Of a DNA stretch of 34,407 nucleotides, positions 17,129-25,752 are shown piece after piece. How positions within the stretch are numbered: position 1 is the stretch's first letter; the number at the start of each line of letters is the position of its first letter. The translations under genes and the position numbers were made by a program. The notes beneath the pieces are model-generated. The model worked only from the letters and a program-made list of their open reading frames with translations, was not told where the DNA came from and did not search any database. The DNA comes from Strigomonas culicis. Lineage: Eukaryota; Euglenozoa; Kinetoplastea; Trypanosomatida; Trypanosomatidae. The stretch lies in assembly GCA_000482145.1 (NCBI GenBank), contig AUXH01000152.1:1-34407 (forward strand). The letters are read 5' to 3'.

Positions 17129-19000
17129 ATGTCACGGGTCATGGACTATCAATCGCGGCCGCCGTCCGAAAGTGAGATTGATCCACATGAAGTCGTTAAT
17201 GAGTCCTTTATTTCCAATATCTCGGCGAGAGGGGCTCTCACGGCGGATCTCCACTTGATGGCGGAGGACTTGCTGCACGGCACGAGTCAAGCTGCCACGC
17301 CCCGCGCAGACGCGCACGGCACAGGAGGCAGAGGAAGCCGCGAGCGCGGCGACGGTAGCGTCACCGCGGCCTCGGATGGAGACCACGACATGCTGGTAGA
17401 TGAAACATCTTTTCAAGTTGCAATGCGCTATATTAAAACCGGATACCCACTCACCATTTCCACCCTTTTCCAATTTACCATTAATACGGCAATCATCTCT
17501 GTCGTGGGGAAGTATCTGGGCGTTGAGCAGCTGGATGGTACCTCCTTGGCCTTGGGACTCGTCAACGCGACGGGCTTCGCCTTTGGGGCCGGCCTGTGCG
17601 GTGCGCTGGAGACGGTGCTGTCGCACACCTACGGCCATCACGTGCGCAAGCAGCAGAAGCTCCGGAAGGCGCGCGAGCGCTACTTAGAGGCGCACCCCGA
17701 CGCCGATCTGCCTCCTTTGATTGAGTACCCGCTGCACATGTATGGTATCTACGCTCAGCGCATGTGTGTCATCTTGCTCTGCTTTGCGTTCCCCCTCGGC
17801 ATCATCTTAGCCTATGCGGATAGGATACTTAGCTCGCTCGGCGCCACAGCAGAGGTGGTGCATTACACAGGGATCTGGTGTCGCCTGTCTGTGTTTGGCA
17901 TCCCGGCCACACTCCTCTACCAACTCCTGTGCCGCTACTATTCGTGTCAGCATAACACACTGCCCTTGTCGGTCGCCCTCGCGTCCGCAGCCGTGGCGAA
18001 TCCGGTGATGCAGATCGCCTTCGTGAACATGTTCGGCTTCGAGGGCTCGCCCATCGCGTGGCTGTTGCTCATGTGCTTCATCGTCGCGGGGCTCCTCACA
18101 TACATGTGGCGCTCTGGGCTGTACAAGAAAACGTGGGGTGGCTGGAGTAAAAAGGGCCTGGAGCACATCGGGGACCTGCTTTCCATTGCGCTGCCCTCGA
18201 TGGCGGTCATGATGAGCGAGTGGGTGGCGCTGGAGGTGAACGCGCTCGCCGGTGGCTTCACCGACGCCACCTCGCTGGCAGGCTACTCCATCACTTTGCA
18301 GATTTTCGGCATCATGTGGGGGGTCGGCTCCGGCGTGATGATCCTGTCCTGCGTGTTTGTCGGGAATGCGATCGGTGAGCAGCGGCCGCTCTTCGCGCGA
18401 AAGGTCGCCTTTGTGGCCGTGGCGCTCATGTTCTGCATCTCCATCGTGGACGTGCTCATCATGCTTCTGATGGGGCCCATGATCCCCTACCTGTTCACCA
18501 ATGATAAGAAGGTCGCCGACGTGTACCACCGCCTCATGTACATTGTGCTTCCGTATCACTTCTTTGATACGTTCCAGAGCACCGTCATGGGCATTCTGCG
18601 CGGCTGTGGGCTCCAAAAGCTTGGTGCGGTGGTGATCTGCACGGCCTTCTGCGTCGTCGGCGTGCCGCTGAGCTTCCTTCTCTTCTTTTACTTTGACTGG
18701 GGTGTAATTGCGTTGTGGGTTGGCCCTTTCATAGGCGTCGTCTTCATCGGCAGCCCCGTTTACATTTACCTTCTCCTGTTCTACATTGACTGGGCCAACC
18801 TCAAGCCACACCAGGATGATCACGCAGAGGTAGCACCGGATGAGGAGTCCGACACGGGCTCGGATGACGTGAACGACGAGGTAATCGAGCGGCGCCAGGT
18901 GATTCAGGAAGAGCCGGTGAGAGCGAACCAGCGCCACCCGAAGGTGGTGCAAGACATAGCGGATACGAAGCGTGCTGACAGCCCTCTTAACCCGCCATAG
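17129..19000 (+). CDS. MATE-family efflux transporter (second copy)
   Basis: A 623-residue MATE antiporter and an evident paralogue of the protein at 10155-11924. Shared blocks include VVGKYLGVEQLDGTSLALG, GALETVLSHTYGHH, YGIYAQRM, KKTWGGWSK, SEWVALE (E364 and E369 in the seventh membrane segment), FVGNAIG, and MGILRGCGLQKLGAVV. It differs by a longer hydrophilic N-tail (about 90 residues) and by an insertion of about 28 charged residues (about 172-204) in a loop between the second and third membrane segments, where the first copy has only six. The C-tail (about 90 residues) is acidic. The two MATE genes flank the FUSC-like gene rather than lying side by side, so a simple tandem duplication would have to be older than the insertion of that gene. 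Substrate unknown. Confidence 0.92.
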   Translation: MSRVMDYQSRPPSESEIDPHEVVNESFISNISARGALTADLHLMAEDLLHGTSQAATPRADAHGTGGRGSRERGDGSVTAASDGDHDMLVDETSFQVAMRYIKTGYPLTISTLFQFTINTAIISVVGKYLGVEQLDGTSLALGLVNATGFAFGAGLCGALETVLSHTYGHHVRKQQKLRKARERYLEAHPDADLPPLIEYPLHMYGIYAQRMCVILLCFAFPLGIILAYADRILSSLGATAEVVHYTGIWCRLSVFGIPATLLYQLLCRYYSCQHNTLPLSVALASAAVANPVMQIAFVNMFGFEGSPIAWLLLMCFIVAGLLTYMWRSGLYKKTWGGWSKKGLEHIGDLLSIALPSMAVMMSEWVALEVNALAGGFTDATSLAGYSITLQIFGIMWGVGSGVMILSCVFVGNAIGEQRPLFARKVAFVAVALMFCISIVDVLIMLLMGPMIPYLFTNDKKVADVYHRLMYIVLPYHFFDTFQSTVMGILRGCGLQKLGAVVICTAFCVVGVPLSFLLFFYFDWGVIALWVGPFIGVVFIGSPVYIYLLLFYIDWANLKPHQDDHAEVAPDEESDTGSDDVNDEVIERRQVIQEEPVRANQRHPKVVQDIADTKRADSPLNPP

Positions 19001-19539
19001 AAGACACCAGGAAAAACGCCCAGTGAATGAAACAAACATGGACATTTAAAGCATAATGTACCAACTGCACTAATAATAATAAAAAAAGTAAAAAAGACGA
19101 AGGTGAGTAAAAAAAAAACTAAAAAAAAGACAATGGGTGTGAACGGTGGTCAACCCTGTGAAGAGAACACCGAATGAAAACACCTAAAGAGGCTGGTATT
19201 CCGTACAGAAGAGAAAACAAACTCTCTTTTTACACTTAGTGTACACACACACACACACACCTTCTTACGATTCGTATAACAATTTCTGTCACTATAGCGA
19301 TGTTTCCGTTTGTTTGTGCGGTTGAGTATCGATATGATAATAATAGAAGTACATTTTCTGAAGAAGATACAGAACATGTCATTTTTTTTTTGACGATGCA
19401 TGTATTCTCTTTGATTTCATAATTCACTCTCCTCTCTAAAACCTCTTTTTTATTATTCCTCGTTTGTCTACATAAGGAAGAAAAAAGTATACGTGAAATA
19501 AGAAAGGACATCGGTGTATCAGACAGAACCACTGGTCAT
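19001..19539. other. intergenic spacer
   Basis: A-rich after the MATE stop, a (AC)9 microsatellite at 19243-19260, and CT-rich stretches at 19424-19470 followed by AG at 19475-19476. No ATG lies between that AG and 19540. No gene is visible on either strand. Confidence 0.65.
19243..19260. repeat. (AC)9 microsatellite
   Basis: Perfect AC dinucleotide array in the spacer before the Stealth-like gene. Confidence 0.9.
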
Positions 19540-21747
19540 ATGCAAGAGGTAGGAGCAATGATTACAAATCTCCAAAAGCTAATTGTACTTGTGATACTAG
19601 CATTGCATGTGCTCTTCCTCTACCTTCTTTTGACCGTAGGCGTGCCAGACGTGCCACCTTCCAAAAAGGTGAGCATCAATGTGGATCTGTATGAGAGCTT
19701 GCTACGCGCACGCACGGAAAATGGTATGTACATACCTCCAGTGGACAGCACTATCGTGATGTTCTACAGTGTCACGAGCAAGATTGATTTTAAGTATCCC
19801 AAGCCGCTTCGCACGAGTCACTCGCGTGCGAACAAGTGTATGGCGGAGCTCGACAACCGGTTTGCGATGGTCGGCTCTGCGTTCCAGACCGATCGCGACG
19901 CTGCCGCTCCCAACCCAGCCTTGGAGTTTCCTGGTAACCACAGAACATCCCTTTGGGCGGCTGCCTCCGATGGCCGGATGGAGCCACTGCAAATCGATGT
20001 TGTGTACTCATATAGAAGCCTTACTATGGCTTCATGGGCGCCCCATGAAAAAGAGAGTGATTTGTTGTCGAAACGGGCCTCCGACGGCATCAGCAACAGC
20101 AGCGAGAGCGAGCTACGGTACGCGCTGCGAACACTGGCGGAGCGCCTCATCACACCCAGTCGCGATTTCCAATCTCTGGGTTTGTGGGAGATGGAGTCTA
20201 CAACGCTCGAGGAAATGGGGTATGCGGTGCGCCCCGTGACACCAGAGATGCTTACGCGACCACTCGTGCGTAGCGTGTATATTGTAGTCCCCAGCGTCGC
20301 GCACGTGCCTTCGTGGCTCGATGTGGAGAAGTACCCCGTGCCTATCAAAATCGTGGTGCGCGACGAGCAAGGGCACGCCTCCGGGAGCGACGCGTTCCCA
20401 ACACTCGACTCGGTAACAGTGGACACCTTTCAGTCTCGCATTCCCACTCTTTCGCCGTATTACCTCTACTTTACTGAAGGGATGTATCTCGGACGGCGAT
20501 CGACCATATTTGACTACTTCCGACCGTTTGCACCGCCTCGATCTCTGTTGCACTTGGTGAAGTTGGCGCTCGACAAACCATCGACATCAGCGGAGGACCC
20601 CTGCAAACTGGTTGTGAGCACCATCAAGAGTGATCGAAAATTTGCGTTCTTAGATGCACAGGAACTATTGGTAGACCCTCTACCCAATGCTGACGCCAAG
20701 TACGCATGTAATCAAATGGATGTTTCTACCGCGCACGTGGTGAAGGAAAGTCTTACTGTGGATTCCGCGCGCTTTACCCAAATCGTCAATCACAAAAAAC
20801 CGGAAGACATCATCTCCTCTGGAGTATTGAACCATAGCGGCTATCGAACCTCCTCCATCTTTCGCGTGCCGCCCGAGTCGCTCCCGGTGCTTAGTTCGAC
20901 AGGGACGCATCGTGTTTCCAACGCGTGGTCGAACTACGTCAGTGCGTTTGAAGGATTGATTCCTTTCGTTGAGGCTCCCCGCCAGCCGCACATGAGAAGC
21001 AAGGCAGTCACAGCCATGCTCGTAGATGTTGAGCTTCGCAGCGCGCTGCGCCCTCTCCTGGCCGACTTGCAGCAAGGGGAGGACCAGCATGCCTTCACTG
21101 AGGTTTATCAAGTCTACTACTTGGCACTCCGGCGCGCCGTGATCCGGCAGACATGGCAGCGCATGTTCTCGCGTCTGGACACCGTCCGCGCGTGGAGCTT
21201 CGTCTACTCCTTTCTGCAGGAGGTGGCAGCCAGTGGGAAGCAGTCATGGCTCTCGCAAGCGAAGTTGGTGGACAGCGTCCGACCCCGAACGCTTCGATAC
21301 CGTCAACTGGGTCCTCTCTACGGCTACTTCGACGACATCAACATGCAGTCCCTCGAGCTTTTCCACGAGCTAGCGTTTTGGTGGGCCGGAGAACGCCCAA
21401 GTAAACGGATGTCTCCTGACAGCAGCACAACGATTCTGGGCGACATAAAGTACAGATCACAACGTAAAGATGCTCAATGGAGAAAAACGCTGGAACTGTA
21501 TCAAGACGCAGGGAAACACGTCGAGGAAGATCACGTTTTCCTTGCAGCGGCGGATTATCAGACACTCACGGCCGTGACGTCAGCTTACCAGAAGCGGCAA
21601 TCGAAGCCACTGTCGGTCACTATCAGCAACCTGTATCGCCGTAACATGATCGACACGGGTAAGGCTAATGCCGTTCACACAGCATTGACGAATCTGCTGA
21701 CTGCCATTGCATCCAACTGTGCTAAAGGTGCATGGGAAAGGGAGTAG
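19540..21747 (+). CDS. Stealth-family (hexose-1-phosphate transferase-like) membrane protein, catalytic motifs degenerate
   Basis: A 735-residue type II membrane protein: a short N-terminus, one hydrophobic anchor at about 13-34, and the rest predicted luminal. Stealth proteins (GlcNAc-1-phosphotransferase GNPTAB, bacterial capsule enzymes and relatives) transfer sugar-1-phosphate. Blocks in the right order: a CR1-like IDVVYSY at 152-158; CR2-like ELRYALRTL at 191-199 (family ELRYSLRS), VRSVYIVVP then VPSWLDV at 243-262, FPTLDSVTVDTFQSRIPTLSPYYLYF at 286-311, then TEGMYLGRR; and a CR3-like segment with H399, H418 and PED at 421-423. The family CR1 tail W-V-(D/N)-G-(S/T)-D is replaced, and the conserved Asp pair in the F-N-D-D step of CR2 reads F-T-E-G. 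It is therefore either a divergent enzyme or a non-catalytic partner. The ATG at 19558 is an alternative start. GC is lower than in neighbouring genes. Confidence 0.7.
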   Translation: MQEVGAMITNLQKLIVLVILALHVLFLYLLLTVGVPDVPPSKKVSINVDLYESLLRARTENGMYIPPVDSTIVMFYSVTSKIDFKYPKPLRTSHSRANKCMAELDNRFAMVGSAFQTDRDAAAPNPALEFPGNHRTSLWAAASDGRMEPLQIDVVYSYRSLTMASWAPHEKESDLLSKRASDGISNSSESELRYALRTLAERLITPSRDFQSLGLWEMESTTLEEMGYAVRPVTPEMLTRPLVRSVYIVVPSVAHVPSWLDVEKYPVPIKIVVRDEQGHASGSDAFPTLDSVTVDTFQSRIPTLSPYYLYFTEGMYLGRRSTIFDYFRPFAPPRSLLHLVKLALDKPSTSAEDPCKLVVSTIKSDRKFAFLDAQELLVDPLPNADAKYACNQMDVSTAHVVKESLTVDSARFTQIVNHKKPEDIISSGVLNHSGYRTSSIFRVPPESLPVLSSTGTHRVSNAWSNYVSAFEGLIPFVEAPRQPHMRSKAVTAMLVDVELRSALRPLLADLQQGEDQHAFTEVYQVYYLALRRAVIRQTWQRMFSRLDTVRAWSFVYSFLQEVAASGKQSWLSQAKLVDSVRPRTLRYRQLGPLYGYFDDINMQSLELFHELAFWWAGERPSKRMSPDSSTTILGDIKYRSQRKDAQWRKTLELYQDAGKHVEEDHVFLAAADYQTLTAVTSAYQKRQSKPLSVTISNLYRRNMIDTGKANAVHTALTNLLTAIASNCAKGAWERE

Positions 21748-22088
21748 TTGATCGTTCAGCCGCTTTATCTTCTTCTTCTTCTTCTCTTTCCCCGCCGAAA
21801 ATGATTTTGGGGAGAGGGTGTTTGCATGATATAGCGACCAAGCTAGAAGGAAACAGGTAAATGCATGTACGTGTGTGTTTATCGGTGTGTAGTATGTCAA
21901 CCTCGCTTGTATGTTTTTTTTTGTTGTTGTTGTTGTTCGCTATATTATTCACCTTTTTATTAGTCATCTCTCCTTTCCTTCTCCTGTCCTGCTGTGTTCG
22001 CGTTTACCCACTGTTTGTGTTGAACCACTACAAAGAAAACACTAGGATAACATACGTTGTGCTAGGCAACACAATAACTCCCACCAAG
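21748..22088. other. spacer before nucleotide-sugar transporter
   Basis: Contains a TTC-repeat (21768-21788) and a T/GTT-rich tract (21912-21990) that is the likely splice signal; the first AG after it is at about 22033. The open frame that reads through this tract from 21861 encodes a hydrophobic Leu/Phe/Val stretch that is an artefact of the pyrimidine tract, not an extra membrane segment. Confidence 0.7.
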
Positions 22089-23657
22089 ATGAAGAGCTTG
22101 ATTTCTCGACAGGAGAGTGTTGAGGTGCGGTCCCTTCCCTCAAAAAAAAGCCTCGCATCCAATGCATTTGTGCTGAAGTATGTTTCGCTGTTCACACTCA
22201 TCATTCAGACCAGCCTAGCTGTTCTGTTGACTCGCTATGCCACCATTAGCTACAATAAAAGAATGCAAGAGTACATGGCGCTAGAAAATCTGAAGAAGGG
22301 CAATGCGATGCAAAAGCCGCAGATGTTTTTATCTGTCGTCGTCGTGGCTATCCAGGAGTTCCTCAAAATGCTCTTTTCGCTCTGCCTTGTGTTTTTTTTG
22401 GATTACAACGGCTGCGAACAAGATCGCACCAGCGCGGAAAGTGACATGTCAGTGGCGCAAGATAGCGGTACCGCTGTGTTACTGACGGACAGGGCTCGTC
22501 AAGGGTGGATTTTCAAACGGGCGCGTTCGTTGCGCAATCGCTTTCTTTTTCTAAAGCTCACGCTGCGGTTTCAAATTCTGTATCAGAAGAAAGAGGCGCT
22601 GAAAATTCTCTTGCCAGCGTGCTGCTATACGCTGCAAAACAATCTCATCTATTATTCCCTTTCCCATATCGATGCTGCCGCATTTCAAATATGTTATCAA
22701 AGCAAAGTCATATTTACAGGTATCCTGACGGTGATGTGCATTCCAAACCGGCGTCTCACACGTAAGAAGTGGCTTTCTTTGTTCATCTTGACCGTTGGCA
22801 TTATCTTTACACAAATTAAACCGGAAGATCGTGTCAAGACGTCACACATGGACGCCCACACCTTCCTCGGATTGACCTCCGCTCTTTTTGCCGCCTTCTG
22901 CAGCGGTTGTGCCGGCGTGTACTTTGAAAAGGTTCTCAAGACGACGTTTTCCGAGGTGAATGCCACCAGTGGAAGCAGCGGGTTGACAATTACGCCAAAA
23001 GTGTACGAGGAGGTGCGTCAACTACAAAGCGCCTACGCGCGTCTTCTGATGCTCTGTGAGAGGTGCAAGGAGCAGTATGGGATGGTGGCGTATTCACTGA
23101 TTATGCCTGAAGACAAGCGGGATCACGATGCACATGCTGTCAAGAATCGATTGAATGAGATTGTAGGATATCACTGGAGTGATACCGCGTTGGAGTACTT
23201 CTCTGCCGCAGACGAAGAATTTGTGCATATGATGAACAGCAGTATTAACCTGCTCAGTGCACTGCAGGCTTCAGTCTGGATCCGTAACTTTGAGCTGGGG
23301 TTTTATTCCTTTGTCATATCCGTTTTCTCTGTGGCCCTTTTTTTCCATCAGCGGAAGGAAGAAACGCCAGCGTCACACGCGCCAGGGGAGGCTTCTATTC
23401 ATCAACATGTATTACAAGGAATTACACTCCTGGTTTGGATCATTATCCTGCTGCAATCATTTGGGGGCCTACTGATAGCTCTTGTTATTAAGTACGCCGA
23501 CAACGTATTGAAATGCTTTGCTACCGCGCTCAGTATCATTGTGTGCACTGTATGCTCTTTTTTTTTGTTTGACGATGAACGTAACAAAGGAGGCTCGAAC
23601 GTTTTTTTTATTGTCGGGTGTGCGCTCGTCATCGCATCTAGTTTCTTGTATGCCTAG
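22089..23657 (+). CDS. nucleotide-sugar transporter, SLC35A-type (UDP-sugar)
   Basis: A Golgi-type nucleotide-sugar/NMP antiporter of 522 residues, moving activated sugars into the secretory lumen. Family evidence: KYVSLFTLIIQTSLAVLLTRY at 30-50, YTLQNNLIYYSLSHIDAAAF then QICYQSKVIFTGIL at 180-213 (the SLC35A signature), GCAGVYFEKVLK at 273-284, and near the C-terminus KYADNVLKCFATALSIIVC. Two hydrophilic insertions enlarge it beyond the usual 320-400 residues: about 107-165 and about 285-395; the second holds an NATS sequon. UDP-Gal or UDP-GlcNAc are plausible substrates, but sequence alone does not decide. The start at 22089 is used because upstream in-frame ATGs lie before or within the splice tract. 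It follows the Stealth-like gene and shares its lower GC; both would act in the secretory lumen. Confidence 0.9.
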   Translation: MKSLISRQESVEVRSLPSKKSLASNAFVLKYVSLFTLIIQTSLAVLLTRYATISYNKRMQEYMALENLKKGNAMQKPQMFLSVVVVAIQEFLKMLFSLCLVFFLDYNGCEQDRTSAESDMSVAQDSGTAVLLTDRARQGWIFKRARSLRNRFLFLKLTLRFQILYQKKEALKILLPACCYTLQNNLIYYSLSHIDAAAFQICYQSKVIFTGILTVMCIPNRRLTRKKWLSLFILTVGIIFTQIKPEDRVKTSHMDAHTFLGLTSALFAAFCSGCAGVYFEKVLKTTFSEVNATSGSSGLTITPKVYEEVRQLQSAYARLLMLCERCKEQYGMVAYSLIMPEDKRDHDAHAVKNRLNEIVGYHWSDTALEYFSAADEEFVHMMNSSINLLSALQASVWIRNFELGFYSFVISVFSVALFFHQRKEETPASHAPGEASIHQHVLQGITLLVWIIILLQSFGGLLIALVIKYADNVLKCFATALSIIVCTVCSFFLFDDERNKGGSNVFFIVGCALVIASSFLYA

Positions 23658-24139
23658 TCTGGTTGTGGACGTCCCTTTATCATGCATTGCATTATAAATA
23701 TATTCTTCTTTTCTTTGTATTCACCTACACTGTGTCCACGTGTGTATACGTTGTATACATATATGTATATATAGCGTCTTTGCATTTCATCTATCACACC
23801 ACACACACTGCCGTAGCTGAACAGTACGTTGTCTTTTTAATGTCTTTTTAATGTCTTTTAAATATCTTTTTAATTTCATTCTAAAGATTTCTATCACTAC
23901 TTTCATTCTTTTGTGTTTACTCGTTTCTGTGTTGACTCACTTTCGCGATATGTTCTGGTTTAATCATCCATCTTCTTTGTCTTTTTTTTTGTATCGCACT
24001 AGAGAACTGCATAGAATTGAAATCATTACCATATACAGCTTTTTCGTTTTTAATTGTTTGTTTTTTTGCTTTATATTCTGTTTTGTTCGTTGCAATCCCA
24101 GCATACGGCTTTTTTTTTTTGCCCAATTCCTTCCTATCG
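23658..24139. other. intergenic spacer with an 11-bp tandem repeat
   Basis: AT-rich, with TA-rich stretches (23757-23773), a short tandem array at 23830-23873, and T-rich tracts at 24042-24120. An AG at 24100-24101 is the last clear acceptor before the next ATG. Frames here are low-complexity. Confidence 0.65.
23830..23873. repeat. four imperfect copies of an 11-bp unit
   Basis: The unit TGTCTTTTTAA occurs twice exactly (23830-23851), then once with one T missing, then as ATATCTTTTTAA. It looks like slippage in a pyrimidine-rich spacer. Confidence 0.8.
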
Positions 24140-25345
24140 ATGTCGACAGAATCCCCCAAGGTCCACAGGGATCCCGGAAGCGATGGAATACAGGATCCCA
24201 TCGACGCCCATGCAGCAAACACCACCAACATCCACACCAACGCCAACTCGGGAGTGTATGAAGAAGCAGCAGGAGACCTGCCGCACTTCCCAGAGGACAC
24301 GAAGGAGGAGGACCTGGACCTCCCGAAGGAGTGCTTTCTTCTGCAGAAGCAAAACAACGCCTTCCAGATCCCCTACTACCTCACGTCGCTAGGGGAGCTG
24401 AGCAAGGTGCGGCCGCCAGCGGTGGTGCAGACGTGGGAGGCGCGCCACGAGCAGTTGGACGCGGCACAAAAAGAGAAGTACGAAACGTTTGTTGGGATGG
24501 TGAAGGAGGCACGGTGGTACGACCCCAAGACGCACGACTCTTGGTGCTGCCTGCGCTACCTTATCGCCCGCCATTTCGACGTGAACAAGTCTTTTCACAT
24601 GATCGAAAAGACAGCGGAGTGGCTCAAGGAGACTGGGTCGGCTTCCTGGACGTGTGAACACTGTATGGAAAACCCGAATGATCACTTGGGGCAGTTTGTC
24701 GGCTGGGATCGCGAGCACCGGCCTGTCATGTTTATGTCTATGCGGTGGGGCCCCGAGCGCAAGCATCCGCTGCGGCACATGGTCACATGCTTCAACCACC
24801 TCATCTCGCTGATGCCCGTCGGTGTGGAGAAGTGGGTCTGCGTGACCGACTTTGAAACGTACTCGCACTTCAAAGACAGCAAGCCGTCCATGGGCATTAG
24901 CGTCATCCAGACGATTCAGAACCACTACCCGGAGCGACTGGGCAAGATGATCTGTATTAATCCACCGGGCATCTTCTGGGTCCTCTGGAAGCTGTTTCAC
25001 CCCGTCATCGACCCGGTCACCCGCAGCAAGGTGGAGTTCCTCTACACGGAGGACAAGCCCAGCGTGTACGACACGTTCCCTGCGCTGTTTGGAAACCCGC
25101 TCCGATCCTTCCTCTATGACTCCTACCATCGCAGCAAGCGGGACTTGCCGGCGGAGCCGCTCGTGTGGCTGCCCGATCCTGACGGGTATCCGAAAAACTA
25201 CGAGGAGCGCAAGGTCCAGCTGAAGGAGATGAAGGAGAAGGGCAAGGAAGTCAAGAAGGCCGCAAAGGAGAAGAAGGAAGAGGAGAAAAAGGCTGACCAT
25301 GAGGCCAAGAAAGCTGCCAAAAAGGAGGAGAAGAAACACCACTAA
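24140..25345 (+). CDS. Sec14-like (CRAL-TRIO) lipid-transfer protein with Lys/Glu-rich tail
   Basis: A 401-residue protein with a Sec14/CRAL-TRIO fold, which binds a phosphoinositide, phosphatidylcholine or another lipid in a closed pocket and supports lipid exchange and trafficking. Seen: the N-terminal CRAL-TRIO helices at about 132-165 (DSWCCLRYLIARHFDVNKSFHM, matching the family L-R-F-L-R-A-R-xF-D-V pattern); then the lipid-binding lobe at about 183-320 with REHRPVMFMSM, VCVTDFE at 233-239, a segment NHYPERLGKM, INPPGIFWVLWKLFHPVIDP, and KVEFL. The N-terminal about 60 residues are hydrophilic and probably disordered. The last about 45 residues are a Lys/Glu/Ala coiled-coil-like, strongly basic tail, which may bind membranes or nucleic acid. 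The start is the ATG after the T-tract/AG at 24100; the open frame before it is the pyrimidine tract. Confidence 0.9.
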   Translation: MSTESPKVHRDPGSDGIQDPIDAHAANTTNIHTNANSGVYEEAAGDLPHFPEDTKEEDLDLPKECFLLQKQNNAFQIPYYLTSLGELSKVRPPAVVQTWEARHEQLDAAQKEKYETFVGMVKEARWYDPKTHDSWCCLRYLIARHFDVNKSFHMIEKTAEWLKETGSASWTCEHCMENPNDHLGQFVGWDREHRPVMFMSMRWGPERKHPLRHMVTCFNHLISLMPVGVEKWVCVTDFETYSHFKDSKPSMGISVIQTIQNHYPERLGKMICINPPGIFWVLWKLFHPVIDPVTRSKVEFLYTEDKPSVYDTFPALFGNPLRSFLYDSYHRSKRDLPAEPLVWLPDPDGYPKNYEERKVQLKEMKEKGKEVKKAAKEKKEEEKKADHEAKKAAKKEEKKHH

Positions 25346-25729
25346 CGACAGCACGAACACGCTTTTGCTTATAGATAAGGATTCATGCAGTCGCGGCGAC
25401 GTAACTGCACCATCATACACCGAAAAGAATAAGAATAATGGATAAAGGAGCCTTTTTCTTTCCTTCAGTTTTGGAAGGTTTGTACAAAAGGTCTCCATTT
25501 TTTTTTTTTAAGGGTCCCCCTCCGCTCAGTCTCGGTCATGCTTACCTGATGAATGCAGTAAGCCTTTACGGTTTCTCCACTTTTACCTCTGGTTCAACCA
25601 TTCTTTCTTACTAGCATATCTGTCGCTTCCCTCTCTCTCTCCTCGTGTCAATGTGGTTTATATTTCCCACGTAGTAGAACACAAGCGCTTCTTATAGACA
25701 CTCCTTTAGAATAGAAACGTGCATGCACC
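25346..25729. other. intergenic spacer
   Basis: Contains a poly-T run at 25499-25509 and CT-rich stretches at 25566-25612 and 25627-25645 that are candidate splice signals. No gene is seen. A short upstream ATG frame at its end overlaps the next start codon and is listed separately. Confidence 0.6.
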
Positions 25730-25752
25730 ATGGATGTAGCCAAAGCCAATGA
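25723..25752 (+). promoter_or_regulatory. overlapping upstream ORF at the coiled-coil gene start
   Basis: ATG at 25723 opens a nine-codon frame ending at TGA 25750-25752, out of frame with and overlapping the main ATG at 25730. No AG lies between the two ATGs, so the upstream one is in the mRNA. The main ATG has the stronger context (CACCATGG), which fits leaky scanning. Confidence 0.55.

Noticed and set aside
21861..22088. N-terminal hydrophobic extension of the nucleotide-sugar transporter
   Set aside because: The hydrophobic residues come from the pyrimidine splice tract. The family's first membrane segment starts after the ATG at 22089.
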